Origin: Diplonema japonicum
Taxonomy: Eukaryota > Euglenozoa > Diplonemea > Diplonemida > Diplonemidae
DNA length: 64,000 nucleotides
Assembly (NCBI GenBank): GCA_964019335.1
Contig: OZ025750.1
Coordinates: 1 to 64,000 of the forward strand
Direction of reading: 5' to 3'
Shown here: in pieces, positions 58,229 through 64,000 of the stretch
Layout of the letters: each line of letters begins with the position of its first letter
Position numbering within the stretch: the first letter of the stretch is position 1
Position numbers and translations under genes: made by a program
Notes under the pieces: generated by a model
The model's database searches: none
What the model saw: only the letters and a program-made list of their open reading frames with translations
What the model was told of the DNA's origin: nothing

Positions 58229-60856
58229 ATGGAGGAGGAGGGGAGGATTGTACCAGCAGGGCGCACAGCTGAAGGAAAGGCAGTTGGGGTGAGGCAGACA
58301 GGCCCGCCATGGCGGTTCTGGTACGAAGGGCGGGAGATCGCTGGTCCGGAGGGTGGGGCAGTGGAGAAGGGAAGGTACGTGGTGAAGCAGAAGGGAGGAA
58401 ACCTGGAACTACTCCGGAGGGAGGTGGTGAAAGGGGAGGGATGGGCAGTGTGGATAGACGATGAGGCCCTGGGGGAGTACGAAAAGGCCCGGGTAGTGGT
58501 GCACCCCCCCTCACTCACACGCGGTGTCCCGCACCCCACTCACACCAACGGCGCTCCCCTCAACACCATCGCCGCCTTCTTCTCCTCCGGAAGACACCTC
58601 CTTGGTGGGGGCAATTGCTGTGCTGTCCCCATCAGTAGACCGCCGCAAACCCGATCAAAGTTACATATTGTGAAACCATCTGATAGAAAGGCCAAGGAGA
58701 CCCGTCTCGTTCAGTGGTTCAAGGAGCACGAGGTGCAACTCATGTTGCAGGGCATATCACTCGACGCGGAGTCTTTGTACAACAATTGCATCGACATGCT
58801 GCATCTCGTGGAAGAGTCGATGGTGAAGGAGGACGAGCTCTTCTTCAGCGTTTACATCTCACAGGCGGTGGCGAAGGTCGGGCTCGCGCTTCTTCTCAAC
58901 TCCGCAGAGATCGACACAAGGCTGAAAGAACTGATCAACGATCTACTGAAGAAGAAACCCCCAAACATGGTGTTTTACGAGCTGGAGTGGCTTCGCAAGG
59001 GCCTGGAAATCGTCAAGGAGATCGAGGATTTCGAGTGGGACACCGTGGACATCCTTATCAAATGCGTCACAAGCATCACGTCCATGAGCTTTTCAGTTGT
59101 TCTAACCGACTTGCTAAATCTAAGCAGGAAGGCCTACAGCATGGCGAAGGGCAACTCCGAGCACAACCACTACTTCGGTATCGCGGCAATCGAGCGCACG
59201 GCAGCCGTAGTGAAGAACCGATTGCTATGGTATCACCTCTTACAAGCGGATGAAAAAGCGGCGGCGAAAGCAGAGCTAAAAACGTACCTGCTAGAAGTAC
59301 AAAGCGAACGTGGCAGGCTGGAGACATGGGAGGTCGCCTTCGCGTGGGTCAAGCTCATTGCGGACATCCTCATCTTCAACCCTGCCGTCGTCACGCAAGC
59401 CAGCATCAACAAACTTCTGAAAGATGAGAACATGGACGAGAATGACGTCACGTTAGAAGGCTTAAGGGCAAAAGGTTGGCTTGTGGAACACACCTCCGAC
59501 GGTGGGAAGCACAACGTCTCAGTACTTACAAGCTCCTGTTCAAGCCACTGGAGATCGGGTTCGACGGACAAAATCACAAATATGTTGGACAAGCACCCAA
59601 GACAGCCAATCCCGAACGATTTGCAGGAGCTTCTCGTGACGGGGTCAGAAGGGTTCCACGGGCTGGCACACTTCGCGAAGATGGGGATATCGACGCCTCG
59701 GAGTCTTGTGGTCGTCCTCGAGGAAGCGAACACCCTGCTCAAGGGGAAGAAACCTGTCAATGAGATGCAACAGGGTCTGAAAGGGCTGCTCAACAACACG
59801 CTGAACGGTGCGGCGAACTTCGCAGGTCTATTCGTTGAGAATAAAGCGAACATCTGGCGTGTCCGGGACAGGGCGGTGGTGGCCTGCATCGACGTCCTCT
59901 CCAGGAACAACGTGAGCGCCCCGTGTGCAAGAGAGCTGCAGGCGACCTTGACGAACTGCGAGGTGTTCGAGCAGAACAGCGACGTTCGTCGAACCCTCAA
60001 GAACCCCGGTGTGTACAAGGAAACAGCAGCATTTTTAAAGAAATCCTGGAAGACCCAGGAGGAGGAGGTCCAAGAGAGCATCAAGACCACGATGGACAGA
60101 CTCGAGGAGCTGCAGCATTCGATGCTCAACTGCACCTTACCCAACATAACCAAAGAGCTGCGTGCAGTTATGAACGAGGTCAACAACGAGCTCGACCATC
60201 AGGTGAAGAGCCTCCAAGGAATGCAAGAAAAGCTCGGGGTGACACTTGACTTCCTAATGGGGATACAACGCAGGCAGCTCTCGATGGAGAAGGACCTGAC
60301 CAGTAGTGGCGACATTCCCCCACCTGGGTATGAAGAACCACTTGCAGCTCCTACTTCAGCCGTCAGTGGTGGTGACATTCCCCCACCTGGGTTTGAAGAA
60401 CCGCTTGCAGCTACTACTGCCTCAGCCATCAGTGGCGGCGACATTCCCCCACCTGGGTTTGAAGAACCGCTTGCAGCTCCTACTGCCTCAGCCATCAGTG
60501 GCGGCGACATGCCCCCACCTGGGTTTGAAGAACCGCTTGCAGCTACTACTACTTCAGCCGTCAGTGGTGGTGACATGCCCCCACCTGGGTTTGAAGAACC
60601 GCTTGCAGCTCCTACTGCCTCAGCCATCAGTGGCGGCGACATGCCCCCACCTGGGTTTGAAGAACCGCTTGCAGCTACTACTACTTCAGCCGTCAGTGGT
60701 GGTGACATGCCCCCACCTGGGTTTGAAGAACCGCTTGCAGCTACTACTGCCTCAGCCATCAGTGGCGGCGACATGCCCCCACCTGGGTTTGAAGAACCGC
60801 TAGCAGCTACTACTACTTCAGCCGTCAGTGGTGGTGACATGCCCCCACCTGTTTGA
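58229..60856 (+). CDS. Large helical protein of unknown function with C-terminal Pro-rich tandem repeats (paralogue 1)
   Basis: 875 residues. The N-terminus (1-120) is rich in charged residues with WRFWYEGREI and EGWAVWIDDEALGEYEKARV, followed by a short variable pocket (about 128-150, NCCAVPISRPPQ). Residues 150-680 are mostly helical and without a domain I recognise; the region 600-690 has coiled-coil character (EEEVQESIKTTMDRLEELQH, NNELDHQVKSLQGMQEKLG). The end has eight 22-residue repeats of GDMPPPGFEEPLAATTTSAV+SG; the first has PPGY, a WW-domain-type PPxY, the others PPGF. No signal peptide or membrane helix. A paralogue starts at 63257 with the same leader. ATG follows gaaaggag after A-runs. 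Confidence 0.85.
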   Translation: MEEEGRIVPAGRTAEGKAVGVRQTGPPWRFWYEGREIAGPEGGAVEKGRYVVKQKGGNLELLRREVVKGEGWAVWIDDEALGEYEKARVVVHPPSLTRGVPHPTHTNGAPLNTIAAFFSSGRHLLGGGNCCAVPISRPPQTRSKLHIVKPSDRKAKETRLVQWFKEHEVQLMLQGISLDAESLYNNCIDMLHLVEESMVKEDELFFSVYISQAVAKVGLALLLNSAEIDTRLKELINDLLKKKPPNMVFYELEWLRKGLEIVKEIEDFEWDTVDILIKCVTSITSMSFSVVLTDLLNLSRKAYSMAKGNSEHNHYFGIAAIERTAAVVKNRLLWYHLLQADEKAAAKAELKTYLLEVQSERGRLETWEVAFAWVKLIADILIFNPAVVTQASINKLLKDENMDENDVTLEGLRAKGWLVEHTSDGGKHNVSVLTSSCSSHWRSGSTDKITNMLDKHPRQPIPNDLQELLVTGSEGFHGLAHFAKMGISTPRSLVVVLEEANTLLKGKKPVNEMQQGLKGLLNNTLNGAANFAGLFVENKANIWRVRDRAVVACIDVLSRNNVSAPCARELQATLTNCEVFEQNSDVRRTLKNPGVYKETAAFLKKSWKTQEEEVQESIKTTMDRLEELQHSMLNCTLPNITKELRAVMNEVNNELDHQVKSLQGMQEKLGVTLDFLMGIQRRQLSMEKDLTSSGDIPPPGYEEPLAAPTSAVSGGDIPPPGFEEPLAATTASAISGGDIPPPGFEEPLAAPTASAISGGDMPPPGFEEPLAATTTSAVSGGDMPPPGFEEPLAAPTASAISGGDMPPPGFEEPLAATTTSAVSGGDMPPPGFEEPLAATTASAISGGDMPPPGFEEPLAATTTSAVSGGDMPPPV
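60303..60850 (+). repeat. 66-bp tandem repeats inside the coding region
   Basis: Eight units and a partial one, each 66 bp (ggtggtgacatgcccccacc tgggtttgaagaaccgcttg ...). Units alternate between two versions (gctcctactgcctcagccatc and gctactactacttcagccgtc), which points to growth by a two-unit (132-bp) step. Confidence 0.9.
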
Positions 60857-61866
60857 ACTTATATGATTTAATCAGAATCCCGAGATCCCATCCCTGATCC
60901 CCAAGAGATCCTCATCTTCTTTCTAAGCTTATCATCATCCGACGATGTGGTAGAGGCTGCTTCTTCCTCTTCTTCCTCTTCTTCCTCTTCTTAACAACGG
61001 CCTAAGAGCGGGTCGGCAACTAGATAAAAAATTGTAAAAAAAAAAGGTTGTATACCGGATTTTGTTTTTATTTTGTTCGCGCAGGAGCCACTAAGGACCT
61101 GGCTCTCCATAGCCTTGTCCACAGAGCGAATGCGGAGACCGTGGTCGGGAAAAGTACTCTCCAAACCTGCTGGGACGCTAGTGGGAGCCAATGAAGGGTG
61201 CTTCTTGCCTGAAGAGATCAGCACTTGGAGGAGTCGCAAGATTAGATCGAAACTGAGAGATACCTAGTACTGACCATACCCCCTCCCTTTTTAGGGCTTG
61301 CGGCTTTTGCTCTGGGAGTTTGCATGTTTTTGAGCTTGTTATGTGAAAGGTACAAAATATTTACAGAACACCATTAAAAACAGAACATAAGATTAACAAA
61401 AGTAGAAAAGAAATCCCAGAAAATATCCGGCTTCGAGGCAGTCTTGTTGGGGTGCTTCTCGTTCCATTTCCTCGTTCCGGCTCCGAATTGCTCTTAGGCT
61501 GGGAGCTGTCCCCAATACGTTCGTTGTGTGCTAGGCATGTTGGGGGGTTTCCCCCCCCGTTTTTTTTCTTATAGTTTCTGTTTGTTTCCCTTCTTTTTGA
61601 GTTCTTGTGGCCGGAGGAGGGATGGAGCGGGGAAACGGGGTGCCCCCCCCCCCCCCCCCCCCCCCTCCATCAATTTACCCCTTTTCTCTTTTGCACCGAA
61701 GCGCCAAACGTTGGGCTCTCTTTTTTTGTTCCCTTTTTTTTTGAGGCTGCGATATGTGCTGACGTGTACCTGTACTGTCTCATATGAAGTAGACTGTGCC
61801 TGCAGTTGCTTGTACGCCAGGCGGTTTATAAGCAACCAAAGTCATTCTTCTTCTTCTTTTTTTCCT
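60857..61866. other. Gene-free spacer
   Basis: tcagaatcccgagatcccat ccctgatcccc (60872) recurs at 17341 (within the insertion in LINE-2a). cttcttcctct repeats at 60960-60992, a C-run at 61643-61665, and frames at 61073-61267 and 61528-62169 without domains. Confidence 0.45.
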
Positions 61867-61868
61867 TA

Positions 61869-62812
61869 CTGTAAAACGAAAAACTCCCGGACGGAAAAAT
61901 GTCCGAGTTTTTTTGGCGTCCGGGAATTTTTCCGTCCGGGAGTTTTTTTAGGTAAGGCCGTCAGGGGGCCTGGTCCACTACTACCTACATACTATACTGG
62001 CCTGGGCTGCAAACGGCAACCGCGCGAAGAAACCCCCAGGGTTCACTTTCTGCATCTTTGTCCTCCCTTGCTGCCCCTGAGGCAATCAGCTTGTCGAGCC
62101 TTCGTGTGGCCTACTACCTTTCTTAATAGATGCTTTACAGCTGCGTTCAACCCAATATCCATCGGTTGAACCATGTAGGTGAGCCCAGGGGGACAAAAGC
62201 AATGTGCACGTTTGCGCCTGCGAACCACTCTACGAACCCATAGGCATAGGTCGTGTGAGAGTTGTGGTCGCCGACAAGCAGCAGAACCGGCCCGTTCGGC
62301 AAAACCATGGGAATCAATGATTTATAGCAAAAAGGAAGAAACAGCTCCGTAACCCAGATACCGAGTATCATAATTAGCCCAATGATTGGGCGATGCCGTT
62401 AGGCTCCATTCGATGGGCAGGTGCTTGACCTGGACACGGATAATCCCTGCCGGTTGCATTCCCGCTTTGCCTTTGTATTTAAGTTGCGGATGCAACTCAT
62501 CCAGCCAACCAATTCCGGCCTTACTTCGGTGTCGATTATGGACCTGAATTCCATGGTGAAACAGCGTGCCCTCTCGTTGTCCTTCTCGTTTCCGAGCTTT
62601 CCGGAGGTGGCTTGCGGCTTTTGTCTTTCTTGCTGCAAAGTTTTGTCAGTCTACCAGGTCTGTCTTTCGGGCTGGATTGGCGCGCAGCAGCCCTTCTGTA
62701 TAGGTGCATATTTGTTGTGCTGGGATAGGCTCGCCAAGCCCGTTTTACCTATCGACTCAAGCAAAAACCTTTCAGCCCCCGAAGGATGCTAAATCCCGTA
62801 TTGGCGATAGGG
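61869..62812. mobile_element. Tc1/mariner-pogo-like transposon B (right end missing)
   Basis: The left end CTGTAAAACGAAAAACTCCC with TA (61867-61868) and the following about 940 bp are nearly identical to element A from 9288, with a deletion relative to about 9925-10015. The minus strand shows the same transposase pieces (62371-62147 and 62228-62043). Homology stops at about 62812 (cccgtattggcgatag). Confidence 0.85.
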
Positions 62813-63256
62813 TCTCGATCAATAAGGTGATTCTTCAGCCTTAACAGCACTCAGAAGTCTCTCCTTTCAGGCCCGTCTTGCCTCTGTCCTTGCACATCTG
62901 ATCTAAAAACAAAGATCTTTAAAGTCTGCGTTCATTCCACCAAATGTTTAATGTTTTCGAGCCATGGAGGTGCATTGATCGGATGTGCACAGAGGCGGTG
63001 AATTCCCACGCCCTTCAACTCGAGCTGAACACCACTATACCAATTGTCAACCGTGCTTTCCCCATTCCACCCCCCACGCAAATTTATAAGAAATCACTCT
63101 AGACCAGATCTTATGTTTTGAGAGAAAGAAAAAAAAAAGCACATTTCACAGTACCCCCTCCTTTTTTTCCCCATTCCACCCCCCCGCAAATATATAGCAA
63201 AAGAAATCACTCATAAAAAAAAAACAGGCTAGGGAGAAAAAAAAAACCGAAAGGAG
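62813..63256. other. Spacer; end conserved with the leader of paralogue 1
   Basis: No gene in 62813-63100. From about 63140 (gcacatttcacagtaccccc) the sequence parallels 58108-58228, including atatagcaaaagaaatcact and the A-run before gctagggag. Confidence 0.5.
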
Positions 63257-64000
63257 ATGGAGGAGGAGGGGAGGATTGTACCAGCAGGGCGCACAGCTGA
63301 AGGAAAGGCAGTTGGGGTGAGGCAGACAGGCCCGCCATGGCGGTTCTGGTACGAAGGGCGGGAGATCGCTGGTCCGGAGGGTGGGGCAGTGGAGAAGGGA
63401 AGGTACGTGGTGAAGCAGAAGGGAGGAAACCTGGAACTACTCCGGAGGGAGGTGGTGAAAGGGGAGGGATGGGCAGTGTGGATAGACGATGAGGCCCTGG
63501 GGGAGTACGAAAGGGCCCGGGTAGTGGTGCACCCCCCCTCACTCACACGCGGTGTCCCGCACCCCACTCACACCAACGGCGCTCCCCTCAACACCATCGC
63601 CGCCTTCTTCTCCTCCGGAAGACACCTCCTTGGTGGGGGTTCTTGCTGTTCTAAAACCGACCTCCCCAAACGACACCGGGGGCCGACTGTACCAGCGAAG
63701 TTCATATCGGACCATATTACTGGAGTGGTGCAAAGTGTGAAACCATCTGATAGAAAGGCCAAGGAGACCCGTCTCGTTCAGTGGTTCAAGGAGCACGAGA
63801 TGCAACTCATGTTGCAGGGCATATCACTCGGCGCGGGGTCTTTGTACAACAATTGCATCGACATGCTGCATCTCGTGGAAGAGTCGATGGTGAAGGAAGA
63901 CGAGCTCTTCTTCAGCGTTTACATCTCACAGGCGGTGGCGAAGGTCGGGCTCGCGCTTCTTCTCAACTCCGCAACTCGGTCAAAGATCGACACAAGGCTG
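63257..64000 (+). CDS. Unknown helical protein, paralogue 2 (runs off the window end)
   Basis: Hand translation from ATG 63257 gives an open frame of 248 codons to the window edge. It is almost identical to paralogue 1 at protein and DNA level for the first 127 residues, then differs entirely for about 35 codons (SCCSKTDLPKRHRGPTVPAK ... in place of NCCAVPISRPPQTRSKLHI), then is near-identical again from VKPSDRKAKETR. A second in-frame change adds three residues (LLNSATRSKIDTRL against LLNSAEIDTRL). The pocket differs in length by a multiple of three, so the frame is kept. The rest lies outside the window. Confidence 0.8.
   Translation, partial: MEEEGRIVPAGRTAEGKAVGVRQTGPPWRFWYEGREIAGPEGGAVEKGRYVVKQKGGNLELLRREVVKGEGWAVWIDDEALGEYERARVVVHPPSLTRGVPHPTHTNGAPLNTIAAFFSSGRHLLGGGSCCSKTDLPKRHRGPTVPAKFISDHITGVVQSVKPSDRKAKETRLVQWFKEHEMQLMLQGISLGAGSLYNNCIDMLHLVEESMVKEDELFFSVYISQAVAKVGLALLLNSATRSKIDTRL

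Noticed and set aside
1-64000. CRISPR arrays, bacterial operons, ribosome binding sites
   Set aside because: The regular repeats are protein-coding (75-nt LRR, 66-nt Pro-rich) or leader repeats without spacers, and everything else is eukaryotic.

Overview
The window looks like nuclear DNA of a euglenozoan protist, most likely a diplonemid. Evidence: (i) a 38-nt sequence at 23675-23712 closely resembles the diplonemid spliced-leader (SL) exon as I remember it, ending ...acagtttctgtactttattg before GT; (ii) all 12 host genes that look intact or nearly so, at least four unrelated families, are uninterrupted ORFs on the + strand, as expected for polycistronic transcription with trans-splicing; (iii) several genes follow long polypyrimidine tracts ending in AG and then A-rich leaders; (iv) the class III cyclase at 53056 resembles kinetoplastid receptor-type cyclases. 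No rRNA, tRNA or CRISPR array was seen.

Host genes in order: a Patched/NPC1-like sterol-sensing-domain transporter (4195); a ubiquitin-like (Ubl)+leucine-rich-repeat protein with a C-terminal CAAX-like motif (12420); a second Ubl-LRR protein (18032); an IMP2-like mitochondrial inner-membrane peptidase (21980); an unrecognised membrane protein (22747); a Ubl+ankyrin protein (30794); a broken secreted LRR protein (37626); a broken Ubl-ankyrin copy (42542) and a short Ubl protein (43416); a third Ubl-LRR gene cut by an insertion (45087); a small single-pass Cys-rich membrane protein with a polyQ tail (50715); a membrane adenylate cyclase with a degenerate second cyclase-like domain (53056); and two near-identical paralogues of unknown function (58229, and 63257 running off the end).

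Between the genes lies dense mobile DNA. At least four related non-LTR retrotransposon (LINE) families occur: LINE-1 (23675-30368, nearly full length; fragments 39549, 56320, 57868), LINE-2 (14941 and 33115; tail at 43877), LINE-3 (11394, 55775; tail at 43805) and LINE-4 (19330). All lie on the + strand, and most 5'-truncated copies begin or end in oligo-T tracts. Also present are Tc1/mariner-pogo-like elements with TA flanks (9288-10905, 20315-21540, 61869-62812), a hAT remnant (7833-8722), a piggyBac remnant (1090-1599), a MULE-like remnant (32178-32822), a Penelope-like reverse transcriptase remnant on the minus strand (48046-49580, second fragment at 43158), several MITEs, and a 207-bp SINE-like element with clear target-site duplications. 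LINE-1 appears to begin with the SL exon, its two ORFs are in one frame separated by one TGA followed by CTA, and 2A-like motifs precede the endonuclease domains of LINE-1 and LINE-2.

The recurrent host theme is an N-terminal ubiquitin fold joined to LRR or ankyrin repeats. The 75-nt LRR units are so alike between loci that recombination or gene conversion is likely. All family assignments come from reading the sequence; no database search was run.
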